A stretch of 64,000 bases of DNA from Pelagibacterium lacus (GTDB lineage: Bacteria; Pseudomonadota; Alphaproteobacteria; Rhizobiales; Devosiaceae): the NCBI RefSeq assembly GCF_003345525.1, contig NZ_QQNH01000005.1, positions 1 through 64,000 of the forward strand, given 5' to 3'. Below the pieces are notes generated by a model. It was given only the letters and a program-made list of their open reading frames with translations, did not search any database and was not told the origin of the DNA. A program made the position numbers and the translations under genes. Position 1 is the first letter of the stretch. The number at the start of each line of letters is the position of its first letter. This document shows, one piece after another, positions 1 through 8,650 of this stretch.

Positions 1-116
1 AACGTGAACCGCTCCGGCAAAATCCCCTCCCGCGCCCGCAACAAACCCGGAATCTCCGTCTCCATCGTAACATTCGAGGACGGGACAATCTGACCAATGC
101 GATAGGGGGTTGGCAC
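1..116 (-). CDS. maiA: Maleate isomerase, N-terminal part, cut by the window edge
   Basis: Only the first 38 codons are inside the window. Read from a GTG at 116 the product begins with PTPYRIGQIVPSSN, followed by a METEIP motif and a stretch ending in ERFT. This closely matches the conserved N terminus of maleate cis-trans isomerases (Asp/Glu racemase superfamily), which convert maleate to fumarate at the end of gentisate-type and nicotinate/2,5-dihydroxypyridine pathways. A strong ribosome site (GGAGGG) lies 6-7 bases upstream of the GTG and supports this start. The gene follows the ABC importer on the same strand after about 30 bases, so it is probably in the same transcription unit. The catalytic cysteines are outside the window. 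Confidence 0.8.
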   Translation of the reverse strand, partial: MPTPYRIGQIVPSSNVTMETEIPGLLRAREGILPERFT

Positions 117-146
117 GAAGCCCTCCTGCAATTTGAAAAAACGTAT

Positions 147-1247
147 TCAGGCGTTCCAGCACGCCACCCAGTGATCGACGCCCTTGGGTTCCAGCACCGG
201 CTTTTTCTCGCGGCAGACATCGGAGGCCAGCGGGCAGCGGCCGAGAAAGCGGCACCCGGTGCCCGTCGCATCCGGAACCGGCCCGCCGGCGCGCTTCCTG
301 TCCTGGCGCGCCAGCTTGATGGTCGGATCGGGCTCGGGCACCGCCGACAGCAGCGTCTGCGTATAGGGATGGAGCGGGCGTTCATAGATCGCGTCGCGCG
401 CCCCGATCTCAACGATCTGGCCGGAATTGAGGATGGCCACGCGCTGCGAGATGTGCCGCACGACGCTGAGGTCATGGGCGATGAACAGGAAGCTGATGCC
501 CAGCTCCTCCTGCAATTCCTGCATGAGGTTGACCACCTGCGCCCGCACCGAGACGTCGAGCGCCGAGACCGGCTCGTCGGCCACGATGAAGCTGGGCTTG
601 AGCGCCAGGGCGCGGGCGATGCCGATGCGCTGGCGCTGCCCGCCGCTGAACTGGTGCGGATAGCGCTCGGCCGCCGAAGCCGGCATCCCGACCCGATCGA
701 GCAGCGCCAGCACCTGCGGGCGCGCCTCGGCAAAGCTCCCGACGATGCCATGCACGACCAGCGGTTCGGCGATGATGCTCATCACGTTCATGCGCGGATT
801 GAGGCTGGAATAAGGGTCCTGGAAGATGAGCTGCATGCGCCGGCGCAGCTTGCGCAACGGCTCCCCGCCCAGATCGCTGATGTCCCGGCCCTCGAAGGTG
901 ATGGTGCCGGCGGTGCGCTCGATCCGCCGCAGGATGGTGCGCCCGATGGTCGACTTGCCCGAGCCCGATTCCCCCACGAGCCCCAGCGTCTCGCCGCGGG
1001 CGATCTCGAAGGAGACGTCGTCGAGAACCTCGAAATAGGTCCGCTCGCCCCAAAAGCTGCGCTTGCCCAGCGGATAGCGCACCCCCAGCCCCTTAACGCT
1101 GAGAATGGGGCCATCGGCGGCGGCGGGGCTTTCAGACTCGAGCCCCGAACGGGCCTCCGCCCCCGAGGCCGCGCCCGCGAAACCGCCCTGATGGGAGGCA
1201 TTGGTCATGGTCGACCCCAGAAAAGTCATCGCGTCGCTTCTAGACAT
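147..1247 (-). CDS. Dpp/Opp-type ABC transporter ATP-binding protein (second ATPase, DppF/OppF type)
   Basis: Cytoplasmic ATPase that powers uptake by the permease pair encoded upstream. The Walker A motif GESGSGKS is near residues 92-99, followed by a Q-loop (FQDPYSSLNP), the signature FSGGQRQR and a Walker B ending in VADEP. The C terminus has the Cys-containing oligopeptide-type extension (CRFLGRC), typical of Dpp/Opp ATPases. The first 45 or so residues are low-complexity. The start at 1247 overlaps the end of the preceding ATPase gene by 8 bases but has no clear ribosome site. An in-frame ATG at 1208 preceded by GGGG may be the real start. It is the last gene of the importer set. Confidence 0.92.
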   Translation of the reverse strand: MSRSDAMTFLGSTMTNASHQGGFAGAASGAEARSGLESESPAAADGPILSVKGLGVRYPLGKRSFWGERTYFEVLDDVSFEIARGETLGLVGESGSGKSTIGRTILRRIERTAGTITFEGRDISDLGGEPLRKLRRRMQLIFQDPYSSLNPRMNVMSIIAEPLVVHGIVGSFAEARPQVLALLDRVGMPASAAERYPHQFSGGQRQRIGIARALALKPSFIVADEPVSALDVSVRAQVVNLMQELQEELGISFLFIAHDLSVVRHISQRVAILNSGQIVEIGARDAIYERPLHPYTQTLLSAVPEPDPTIKLARQDRKRAGGPVPDATGTGCRFLGRCPLASDVCREKKPVLEPKGVDHWVACWNA

Positions 1248-2214
1248 GCCAGCACATCGCCTTTGCCTGGTTTCCCGTCGTGACGGCGGGGGGGTCCATC
1301 CTGCACTCCTCGGTGCGCGCCTCGCAGCGGTCGAAGAACGGGCATCCGGTCGGGGGATCGATCAGGCTCGGCGGCGCCCCGTCGATGGAGAACAGCCGGT
1401 CGCTGCTGTCGCGCAGCCGCGGCGTCGAGCGCAGCAGGCCGGCGGTGTAGTAATGGGCCGGGCGGCTGAACAGCTGGCCCACCGGCGCCTCCTCCATCTC
1501 CTTGCCCGCATACATGACCATCACCCGGTGGCAGCTCTGGGCCACCACGCCCAGATCGTGGGTGATGAGGATGATCGAGAGGTTCATCGCCTTCTGGATG
1601 TCGTTGATCAATTCGAGGATCTGGGCCTGCACCGTCACGTCGAGCGCCGTGGTCGGTTCGTCCGCGATGAGCAGTTCGGGCTCGCAGGCGATGGCCATGG
1701 CGATGATGATGCGCTGCTTCATGCCGCCCGAAAGCTCGTGCGGAAGCTGGCTGAGCCGCGAGACGGGCGAGGTGATCCCCACCAGGTCGAGCAGTTCGAG
1801 CGCCCGCTGCCGCGCCTCGCGCGCCGACTTGCCCAGATGGTGGACGATCACCTCCTCGATCTGCGCGCCGATGGTCATGAGCGGGTTGAGCGAGGTCATG
1901 GGATTCTGGAAGATCATCGCCAGTTCGCGGCCGCGGATCTTGCGGCCATAGGACCGGCCTTTGGGGCCGAGCAGGGAGCGCCCCTTGAAGCGTATGTCGC
2001 CGCGCACGATCTCGCCCGGGGTATCGATCAGCCCCATGACCGACTGGGCCATGACGCTCTTGCCCGAACCGGACTCGCCCACAATGCCCAGGGTTTCCCC
2101 GCGCGCCACGGTGAGCGAGAGGCCCCGCAGCCCGTGGATGACGCCGGCCCGCGTGTCGAACTGGACGTGTAGATCGTCGATGACCAGGAGGTCGTCCTCT
2201 GCAACCGCACTCAT
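1240..2214 (-). CDS. Dpp/Opp-type ABC transporter ATP-binding protein (first ATPase, DppD/OppD type)
   Basis: First ATPase of the importer, 324 aa, a usual DppD length. Walker A GESGSGKS lies at residues 46-53, with the signature ELSGGMKQR, a Walker B ending in IADEP and the C-terminal CPFFDRC motif of the oligopeptide-transport branch. The ATG at 2214 overlaps the stop of the permease gene in an ATGA junction, which fixes the start. The frame stays open for another 600 bases upstream, but that part is antisense-frame noise over the permease gene. It should form a heterodimer with the neighbouring DppF-type ATPase. The substrate cannot be read from the ATPase. Confidence 0.93.
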   Translation of the reverse strand: MSAVAEDDLLVIDDLHVQFDTRAGVIHGLRGLSLTVARGETLGIVGESGSGKSVMAQSVMGLIDTPGEIVRGDIRFKGRSLLGPKGRSYGRKIRGRELAMIFQNPMTSLNPLMTIGAQIEEVIVHHLGKSAREARQRALELLDLVGITSPVSRLSQLPHELSGGMKQRIIIAMAIACEPELLIADEPTTALDVTVQAQILELINDIQKAMNLSIILITHDLGVVAQSCHRVMVMYAGKEMEEAPVGQLFSRPAHYYTAGLLRSTPRLRDSSDRLFSIDGAPPSLIDPPTGCPFFDRCEARTEECRMDPPAVTTGNQAKAMCWHV

Positions 2215-3176
2215 TGCTGTCCTCCCACGGGCTGGCGCGCCGCCTGCCGACGCCGTCCGGCGCGATGGCGGGCATAGCGCTTCTCGCGCTCCTGCGGATC
2301 GGTGGTCACCCGCACCCAATTGGCGAGCAGGTTGATGGCGATCACCGTGATCGAGATGCACAGGCCCGGAAAGGTCACCAGCCACCAGGCGACGAACAGG
2401 TAATCCTTGCCATTGGCCACATCGAGGCCCCAGCTGGTCGCCGGCGGCTGCACGCCCAGCCCCAGGAAGGACAGCGCCGCTTCGGCGAGGATGATATTGG
2501 TGAATTCGAGGATGGCGAGGGTGAGCAGCGGCGAGATGAGATTGGGCAGGAGGTGGCTGAACACCACGCGCCCCGGCCGGCAGCCGATCATTTCCGCCGC
2601 CTCGATATATTCGAGCTGGCGCACCGAAAGGACGATGGAGCGCACCAGCCGCGCATAGACCATCCAGTTGGCGATGGAGAGCACGACGATCATCGTCGCG
2701 ATGCCAGGCCCCACCACCGAGATGACGAGGAGGATGAGCAGGAGGGCCGGCAATGCCACCTGGATGTCGACGATGCGCATGATGACCGAGTCGGTGCGCC
2801 CGCCGCGGAACCCAGCCCACAGGCCCATAATGGTCCCGAACGTGCCGGCGATCAGCACCACCGAGGCGGCGACCAGCAGCGAGGCGCGCGACCCGTGGAT
2901 GATGCGCGAAAGGATGTCGCGCCCCAGGTGATCGGTGCCCAGGATATGGGCGAGGCTGCCGCGCTCCAGCCAGAAGGGCGGCACCAGACGGGCGCCCAGA
3001 TCCTGCGCGCCCGGATCATAGGGCGCGACCCAGGGGGCGAACACGGCGCAGAAGAGGATGACGACGATCACCGAGAGACCGAAGGCGGCCGAGCGATCGT
3101 GCCAGATTTCGAGCAGCAGGCGCCCCGTGCGTGCGAAGGGCCTCCGGGCTGCCGGCGCTGCGATATCAAGAGACAT
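2211..3176 (-). CDS. Dpp/Opp-type ABC transporter permease (DppC type)
   Basis: Inner-membrane permease subunit of 321 aa. It has the DppC pattern: a short cytoplasmic N terminus, TM1 near residues 30-55, the periplasmic part with GTDHLGRD and SRIIHG, and then the five-helix transport domain with the EAA loop (EAAEMIGCRPGRV). It pairs with the DppB-type permease encoded 9 bases upstream and overlaps the next ATPase gene by 4 bases, so translation is probably coupled. The extra 30 residues at the C terminus are basic and probably cytoplasmic. Confidence 0.93.
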   Translation of the reverse strand: MSLDIAAPAARRPFARTGRLLLEIWHDRSAAFGLSVIVVILFCAVFAPWVAPYDPGAQDLGARLVPPFWLERGSLAHILGTDHLGRDILSRIIHGSRASLLVAASVVLIAGTFGTIMGLWAGFRGGRTDSVIMRIVDIQVALPALLLILLVISVVGPGIATMIVVLSIANWMVYARLVRSIVLSVRQLEYIEAAEMIGCRPGRVVFSHLLPNLISPLLTLAILEFTNIILAEAALSFLGLGVQPPATSWGLDVANGKDYLFVAWWLVTFPGLCISITVIAINLLANWVRVTTDPQEREKRYARHRAGRRRQAARQPVGGQQ

Positions 3177-3185
3177 GGCGCGTCC

Positions 3186-4106
3186 TCAATTGAGGTCGAT
3201 ACGGGGATCGACGAGCTTGTAGATGATGTCGAGGGCCAGGTTGATCAGCACGATCAGGATGGCGACGCAGAAGACGATGGCCTGCAGCAGGAACAGATCG
3301 CTGCGCTGGATGGCCTGCAGGGCCGTCTGCCCCAGCCCGGGCCACGCGAACACCGTCTCCACCACGACGCTGAACCCGGCGAGGGCATAGATCACCTCCC
3401 AGCCGCTCATGGTGAGGAAACCGGCGAGGATGTTGCGGAAGCCGTGCACGGTGACGATGCGATGCAGCGGCATGCCCTTGGCGCGCGCCGTCTGGATATA
3501 TTGCTTGTTGAGTTCGTCGAGCATGGCCGAGCGCACCAGCATGGACAGCCGGGCCAGCGAGGGCAGCGCCATGGCGATGGAGGGCAGGATGATATGGGCC
3601 GGGGTGCCGATGCCGGAGGTGGGCAGGAGGCCGAAGACCACGGAAAAGGTGATGATCAGCATCAGCCCGACCCAGAACTGGGGCAGGGACAGGCCGAGAA
3701 GGCCCAGCCCCACGATGAGGCGGTCGACGATGCCGCCGGGCCGCAACGCGGCGATGGTTCCCAGCGGCAGCGACAGGACGATGGCCGTGCCGATGCCCGA
3801 GACGAGCAGCAGCAGCGTGTTGGGCAGGCGTTCGAGCACCACCTCCATGGCGGCGCGGCGCTGCCACAGGCTGTCGCCGAAATCGAGATGGATCGCATCC
3901 CAGACGAAGGTGCCGAACTGCTCGAGGATCGGGCGATCGAGCCCGATCTGATGGGCGAAGGCGGCCCGCTGTTCGGTGGTGGCGGAAAGAGGAAGCATGA
4001 TATCGACGGGGTTGCCGACGAGGCGGGTGACGACGAAGACGATCGTCGTCACGGCAAGCACCACGAGAATGCCCTGCCACAGCCTCCGCACGATATACGA
4101 ACCCAT
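3186..4106 (-). CDS. Dpp/Opp-type ABC transporter permease (DppB type)
   Basis: Inner-membrane permease of 306 aa, a typical DppB length. The N terminus YIVRRLWQGILVVLAVT followed by an FVVTRLVGNPVD segment is the usual first helix and start of the periplasmic loop. The EAA loop reads YIQTARAKGMPLHRI. It sits between the substrate-binding protein gene (32 bases upstream) and the second permease gene, in the canonical binding protein-B-C-D-F order. Confidence 0.94.
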   Translation of the reverse strand: MGSYIVRRLWQGILVVLAVTTIVFVVTRLVGNPVDIMLPLSATTEQRAAFAHQIGLDRPILEQFGTFVWDAIHLDFGDSLWQRRAAMEVVLERLPNTLLLLVSGIGTAIVLSLPLGTIAALRPGGIVDRLIVGLGLLGLSLPQFWVGLMLIITFSVVFGLLPTSGIGTPAHIILPSIAMALPSLARLSMLVRSAMLDELNKQYIQTARAKGMPLHRIVTVHGFRNILAGFLTMSGWEVIYALAGFSVVVETVFAWPGLGQTALQAIQRSDLFLLQAIVFCVAILIVLINLALDIIYKLVDPRIDLN

Positions 4107-4138
4107 GATATCCTCCTCCCGCCAGCCTTATCCGGTCG

Positions 4139-5620
4139 CTACTCGTTGACGGACATTTCCTTCACGATGAGCTTGGCATCGACGCGGGGCTGCCATTCCA
4201 TCCTCCCGGAAACCCCGTAAATGTCCTGCATGTTGAGCAGCGGGACGGCGTAATTGCCGTCATAGACGTGCTGGGTGATCTCGCCGTAGAGCTGCGCCCG
4301 CGTCTCGACATCGGTCTCCATGCGCGCCTGGCTGATCCACTCGGCCAGTTCCGCATCGGCGTTCGACGACGCGCCTTCGCCCATCTGATAGGCCCAGGAA
4401 AGCGGACGGTCGGCGTCGAGCACTTCGTCGGAATTGACGGCGAGCACCGCATCGGGACGGTTGGCGGGATCGAACAACCGGGTCAGATAGGCGCCCCATT
4501 CGTCGATCTCGACATTGACGTTGAGGCCGGTCGCCTGCCAATAGGCGGCCACGGCTTCGAGCTGTTCGCGGTCCTTCAGCCAGCGGCCGGCCTGGCCGAG
4601 CAACGTGATGGTCTGGCCGGCGGCGCCGCTGGATTCGATCAGCGCCCGGGCCCCCTCGGGATCGTAGGGATAGGCTTCGAGCGCCTCGTTGAAGCCGAAG
4701 GCGGCCGGATTGACCAATTGCCCGCGGGCCGGCTGCGCATAGCCGCCGAACACGTTCTCGGCCAGCGAGTTGCGGTCGATGGCGATGTTGAGCGCCTGGC
4801 GCACCTCGGGAATGCCGGTGACCGGATTTTCGGTCGACAGCACGATGACCGAGGTCTCCAGCCCCTCGACGGTCACCGCATTGGGGACCACGTCGACGAA
4901 TTCGGGCAGCAGGTTGGTGATGACGTCGAGCTCGCCCGACATCAGGCCGGCAAGGCGCGCGCCCGGCTCGGCGATGAAGCGATAATGCACGAGGTCGATT
5001 TCGGGCTCGCCATCCCAGTAATCGGCATTGGCCTCGAGAATGATCTCCGAGCCGCGCATCCAGCCGGAGAATTTGTAGGGGCCGGTTCCGACCGGGGCGG
5101 CGGCGAACTGGGGGTCCTCGCCATAGGCCGGCGGCACCATCTTCATCCAGTACATGCGCGAGGGCAGGATGGGATCGGCGCCCGACGTGGTGATGCGCAC
5201 GGTGTATTCGTCCACCGCCTCGGCGCCGTTGATCGAGGCGTAATAGGACAATTGCTCGGAATTGAACTCGGGGGCAATGACCCGGTTGACGCTGTAGACC
5301 ACCGCATCGGCGTTGAAGGGCTCGCCATTGTGGAAGCTGATGCCCTCGCGGAGTTTGAACTCCCAGGTGGTTTCGTCGACCTGCACCGGCTCGGCGGCGG
5401 CCAGGCCCGGGATCAGCTCGCCCTGGGCGTTGCGCGCCATCAGCGCCTCATAGACGTTGTCGCTTACGGCGCGTTCACTGCCATCGTCCCGCGCCTGCGG
5501 GTCGAGGGTGGAGGGCTCGGCGCTGAGGCCGATCCAGATGTCCTGCGCCAGCCCCGGAAAGGACAGGCAAAGCGCCGCCGCCATCGCGACGGCGGAAAGG
5601 CCGTATTTCTTTACCATCAT
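4139..5620 (-). CDS. Periplasmic substrate-binding protein of the Dpp/Opp-type importer (SBP family 5)
   Basis: Solute receptor of the importer, 493 aa. It has a Sec signal peptide (basic KK, a hydrophobic stretch, cleavage near FPGLAQ) and then the family-5 hallmark SAEPSTLDPQARDDGSERAV with a NVYEALM segment. The C-terminal lobe ends at NMQDIYGV. The start is one of two adjacent ATGs at 5620/5617, preceded by AAAGGG. Family 5 takes up peptides but also many other compounds such as glycosides, opines and nickel. The neighbouring ring-catabolic genes make a non-peptide substrate possible, but the sequence does not say which. Its promoter region carries elements shared with the catabolic promoter at 9.76 kb. 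Confidence 0.92.
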   Translation of the reverse strand: MMVKKYGLSAVAMAAALCLSFPGLAQDIWIGLSAEPSTLDPQARDDGSERAVSDNVYEALMARNAQGELIPGLAAAEPVQVDETTWEFKLREGISFHNGEPFNADAVVYSVNRVIAPEFNSEQLSYYASINGAEAVDEYTVRITTSGADPILPSRMYWMKMVPPAYGEDPQFAAAPVGTGPYKFSGWMRGSEIILEANADYWDGEPEIDLVHYRFIAEPGARLAGLMSGELDVITNLLPEFVDVVPNAVTVEGLETSVIVLSTENPVTGIPEVRQALNIAIDRNSLAENVFGGYAQPARGQLVNPAAFGFNEALEAYPYDPEGARALIESSGAAGQTITLLGQAGRWLKDREQLEAVAAYWQATGLNVNVEIDEWGAYLTRLFDPANRPDAVLAVNSDEVLDADRPLSWAYQMGEGASSNADAELAEWISQARMETDVETRAQLYGEITQHVYDGNYAVPLLNMQDIYGVSGRMEWQPRVDAKLIVKEMSVNE

Positions 5621-5745
5621 GATATCCACACCCTTTGATTGATCGGTTCCAGCGCTGCCCCGCGTCGATATGCGCGAACCTTGCGAGCTTTGGTGCAGCC
5701 TGTTCCGACGAAAACTGTGCAACGCGTGCCGGGCCGAGTCAAGCA

Positions 5746-5783
5746 TTTAATCAGTGTGCCTCCCTTTTTTTGCTCAGCACACC
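5746..5783. promoter_or_regulatory. Candidate operator/promoter element of the importer operon, shared with 9751-9788
   Basis: The 264-base gap upstream of the binding-protein gene contains TTTAATCAG (5746-5754) and CTCAGCACACC (5773-5783), starting about 24 bases apart. The same two elements recur upstream of the amidohydrolase gene near 9.76 kb with 23-base spacing. Here GTGTGC (5754-5759) and GCACAC (5777-5782) also form an inverted repeat. The MarR-family regulator encoded next door is the obvious candidate ligand. The assignment is inference. Confidence 0.5.
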
Positions 5784-5884
5784 CCATTCCGGGGTTAAGC
5801 CTTTGAAACGGCGGCGCTTCGGCATAAAAAAACGAGGCGCAGAAACGCCTCGTGCCGTCGCGCCACCGCCGCTGGAGCGCCGGA

Positions 5885-6454
5885 TCAGTCCTCAGGCTTT
5901 TCCAATTTGAGCGCCGCCCGGCCATGCTCGTTATTGGCCGCCAGGAGCCGGATGAGCAGGTCGATGAACACGGTCCGCTCGTCGGGGCTGAGGCCTTCGA
6001 GAATGCGCTCCTGCGCCCGCACCATGGCCGGGTGCATCCGCTCGAGCAGCTTCTCGCCCTCGGGGGTGATCATGGCGATCATCGCGCGCCGGTCGGTCTT
6101 GCTGCGCTCGCGGCGCACCAGCCCGGCGGTCACCAGACGCCGCAGCACGTCGGCGACATTGGTGCGATCGATGCCCAGCCGGTTGGCGATGCTGATCTGG
6201 TCGCTGTCGGAGGTGCTCGAGAGGATGGTCAGCAAGCCATATTGCACCGGGGTGATCTCCTTGCCGCACTCCTCGAAGAACAGCGCATAATGGAGCTGGT
6301 TGAGGCGGCGGATGAGATAGCCCGGGCGGCGCCAGAGCGGCATTTCCTCGATGAGCGACATGAGCGACTTGTCCGCGATCTCGGGCCGCGCCGCGTCCTT
6401 TTCGGAAGAAGCGTCATCAGGCGCCTCGAAAACGTCGGCTTGTGCGTTCGACAT
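5885..6454 (-). CDS. MarR family transcriptional regulator
   Basis: Winged-helix DNA-binding protein of 189 aa. The MarR core begins near residue 45 (RRPGYLIRRLNQLHYALFFE), followed by the helix-turn-helix (QISIANRLGIDRTNVADVLRRL) and the wing with the diagnostic KTDRRA motif (RRERSKTDRRAMIAMITPEG). The N-terminal 35 residues are acidic and probably disordered. MarR proteins usually dimerise, repress neighbouring genes and release DNA on binding a small aromatic ligand. The gene lies between the importer operon and the monooxygenase/decarboxylase genes on one strand. Both flanking promoter regions share sequence elements, so it probably controls both. Confidence 0.93.
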   Translation of the reverse strand: MSNAQADVFEAPDDASSEKDAARPEIADKSLMSLIEEMPLWRRPGYLIRRLNQLHYALFFEECGKEITPVQYGLLTILSSTSDSDQISIANRLGIDRTNVADVLRRLVTAGLVRRERSKTDRRAMIAMITPEGEKLLERMHPAMVRAQERILEGLSPDERTVFIDLLIRLLAANNEHGRAALKLEKPED

Positions 6455-6586
6455 GGCTGGGAATCCTTTCCGGTTTCAGACGCGGGGCATACTGCGTTTA
6501 TGCGGCCGAGACAATCGGCCCCGCCTCCAGACTTGGGTGCCGGGATCAAGATTACTTGCACAGGCCCGGCAAGGCCATCCAAACCG

Positions 6587-7348
6587 TCAGCCTGCCAGGA
6601 GAACCGAGAGGCCGTCCCAAAGCAGCTTGATCCCCACCACGGTGAGCAGCACCGTCACCGTCCGGTCGAAGAGCCCGTGCGACATCCGCTCGGTGAGCGC
6701 GTTGCCGACCCACATGCCGCCCAGCACCGGGACCAGCGCCAGGCACCCGGCGGCGAGCAGCGGCAGGTCGATGAGGCCGGAGGCGAGGAGGCTGCCGGCC
6801 TGCACGAGCGAGAACAGCAGCAGCATGGACGACAGCGCCAGCATGTACTGGCTGCGCGTCATGTTCATGGCCTGGAGGAAAGCCCCGCCGATGGGCGAGG
6901 AAATCCCGGTTGCTCCATGCAGCAGCCCCGCCGCGAGCCCGGCGACCGGCGCCAGCCGCCGCGACGTGGCCGGCGCGAGATTCATCCGGTCGCGATTGGC
7001 CAGCCGGGCGAGGCAATAGACCACCAGCAGGACACCGAGGACCAGGGAGGCCCATTGCACCGGCAGGTTGACCAGCACCGCCGTCCCCAGCCCCACCCCC
7101 GCTATGCCGCAGACGAGGAAGCCGGGCAGATAGCCCTGCCCTTCCAGCCCCTCGGTGCGATGGCTCCAGATCTGGGACAGGTTGGAGACCAGATAGGAGA
7201 CGGTCAACAGCCCGATGGTGCTCGGAACCCCGAGCACGCTGGCAAGGATCGGGATGCTGACCAGGGGCGTCCCCATGCCGGTGAGCCCCTTGACGAATCC
7301 CCCCAGGACCAGCCCGGTGACGATGACCAGAAACGATGCCGGTTCCAT
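6587..7348 (-). CDS. Sulfite exporter TauE/SafE family membrane protein
   Basis: Integral membrane protein of 253 aa with about eight predicted helices. It has the two-repeat TauE/SafE layout: an N-terminal GxxxGFVKGLTGMGTPLVS-like motif and a second copy in the C-terminal half (LLHGATGISSPIGGAFLQ). Members move small organic or sulfur anions across the inner membrane, usually outward. The gene is 12 bases downstream of the FAD monooxygenase gene, so it is probably co-transcribed and may handle an anionic substrate or product of that pathway. Substrate and direction cannot be seen from the sequence. Confidence 0.85.
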   Translation of the reverse strand: MEPASFLVIVTGLVLGGFVKGLTGMGTPLVSIPILASVLGVPSTIGLLTVSYLVSNLSQIWSHRTEGLEGQGYLPGFLVCGIAGVGLGTAVLVNLPVQWASLVLGVLLVVYCLARLANRDRMNLAPATSRRLAPVAGLAAGLLHGATGISSPIGGAFLQAMNMTRSQYMLALSSMLLLFSLVQAGSLLASGLIDLPLLAAGCLALVPVLGGMWVGNALTERMSHGLFDRTVTVLLTVVGIKLLWDGLSVLLAG

Positions 7349-7360
7349 GGGGTGGGTCCG

Positions 7361-8605
7361 TTACGCGTTGCCGACCTTCTGGCGGTCATAGCCGGCCACG
7401 GTCTTGTAGCTGTCGCTCACCGCGGCCAGCTCGGCCGGGGAGATGACGTCCTCGATCCGCTCGAACGGCTTGTCGCCGCTGCGCTCATGCACCAGCTTGA
7501 GGATGACGTCGGGCGGATTGGTGCGATTGGTCTGCACCACCTTGGCGGTCGCCACACGGCGATCGGCGTCATAGGCCGCCAGCGCATCGACCACATCGCC
7601 GCCGCTGGCGAGCTCGTCGGCCAGCTTGCGCGCGTCGAGAATGGCCTGGCCGGCCCCGTTCGAGCCGCGCGGATACATGGGATGGGCCGCATCGCCGAGC
7701 AGCGTCATGTGCCCCTGGCTCCAGAAGGGCAGCGGGTCCTTGTCGACCATGGGATATTCGAGAATGCTGTCGGCGGCCCGGATCATGGCCGGCACGTCGA
7801 GGAAATCGAAGTGCCAGTCCTCGAAGGCGCCGATGAAATCCTCGAGCTTGCCGCGGCGGTTCCAGTCCTGCACCGCATATTCCGGCGTCTCGATCTCGGC
7901 CACCCAGTTGATGAGCTGGGTGCCCTCGCCGTCGATATTGTCGCGGATCGGGTAGATGACCATCTTGCCATGGCTCAGCCAGCCGGCCCGCACATAGCTG
8001 GCGCCGGTGAGATAGGGCTTCCAGCGGGTGACTCCGCGCCACATGTTGACGCCCGAATAGATCGGCCCGCCCTCGTCGGGGAACAATTGCGCCCGCACCG
8101 CCGAATGGATGCCGTCCGCGGCGATGGCGGCGCGGCCCTCGACCGGCGAGAGGCTGTTGCCGGCCGGATCGACGAAATGGACGATGGCGCTGGTGGCCGT
8201 ATCCTCGACCCGCACGCATTTATGGCCCGTCACCACCTTGTCGCGGCCGGCCCGCGCGATGAAGGCATCGAGCAGGACGGCGTGCAGGTCGCCGCGATGG
8301 ATCTGGAACTGTGGCACGTCATAGCCGGCCGAAAGCCCCAGCTTCTCCTTATAGGCCAATTGGCCGAACCGCGTGTAAAAGCACGATTCCTGGGCCTGGA
8401 TGGCGACGGCGGCCAGCGCGTCGCGCAGGCCCAGATCGCAGAGCTGCTTGCTGGCATGGGGCAGGATGCTGATGCCGACCCCGATGGGATCGAGCCGCGG
8501 CGCCGCTTCATAGACCCGTGCCGGAACGCCCTTTTCGTGCAGCATCAGGGCCAGCGTCAGCCCGCCGACGCCCCCGCCGATAATGATGATCTCGTTCGTG
8601 TTCAA
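7361..8605 (-). CDS. FAD-dependent aromatic monooxygenase, PhzS-like (group A)
   Basis: Flavoprotein hydroxylase of 414 aa. The FAD-binding GGGVGG motif is at residues 10-15, a DG motif occurs in AAIAADGIHSAVRAQLFPDE, and the second FAD motif is GDAAHPMYPRGSNGAGQAI. Several stretches (MWRGVT, YPMVDKDPLP, LNWVAE-like INWVAE) match my recollection of PhzS, the phenazine monooxygenase, and its relatives better than salicylate hydroxylase. The expected reaction is NAD(P)H- and O2-dependent hydroxylation, possibly decarboxylating, of an aromatic or N-heteroaromatic acid. It lies 45 bases downstream of the amidohydrolase gene and upstream of the TauE gene. The substrate is unknown. Confidence 0.87.
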   Translation of the reverse strand: MNTNEIIIIGGGVGGLTLALMLHEKGVPARVYEAAPRLDPIGVGISILPHASKQLCDLGLRDALAAVAIQAQESCFYTRFGQLAYKEKLGLSAGYDVPQFQIHRGDLHAVLLDAFIARAGRDKVVTGHKCVRVEDTATSAIVHFVDPAGNSLSPVEGRAAIAADGIHSAVRAQLFPDEGGPIYSGVNMWRGVTRWKPYLTGASYVRAGWLSHGKMVIYPIRDNIDGEGTQLINWVAEIETPEYAVQDWNRRGKLEDFIGAFEDWHFDFLDVPAMIRAADSILEYPMVDKDPLPFWSQGHMTLLGDAAHPMYPRGSNGAGQAILDARKLADELASGGDVVDALAAYDADRRVATAKVVQTNRTNPPDVILKLVHERSGDKPFERIEDVISPAELAAVSDSYKTVAGYDRQKVGNA

Positions 8606-8650
8606 AGCCTCTCCTCCATGCCGGATGGTGACAAGGGCCAGCGGCCCAGT

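Noticed and set aside
1240-2820. A possible 526-aa fusion of permease remnant and ATPase
   Set aside because: The first 200 residues are an off-frame reading of the DppC gene. The ATGA junction at 2211-2214 and the domain start place the real ATPase start at 2214.
2214-4220. A 668-aa plus-strand open frame over the permease genes
   Set aside because: It is antisense to the two Dpp permease genes, with charged low-complexity content typical of shadow frames.
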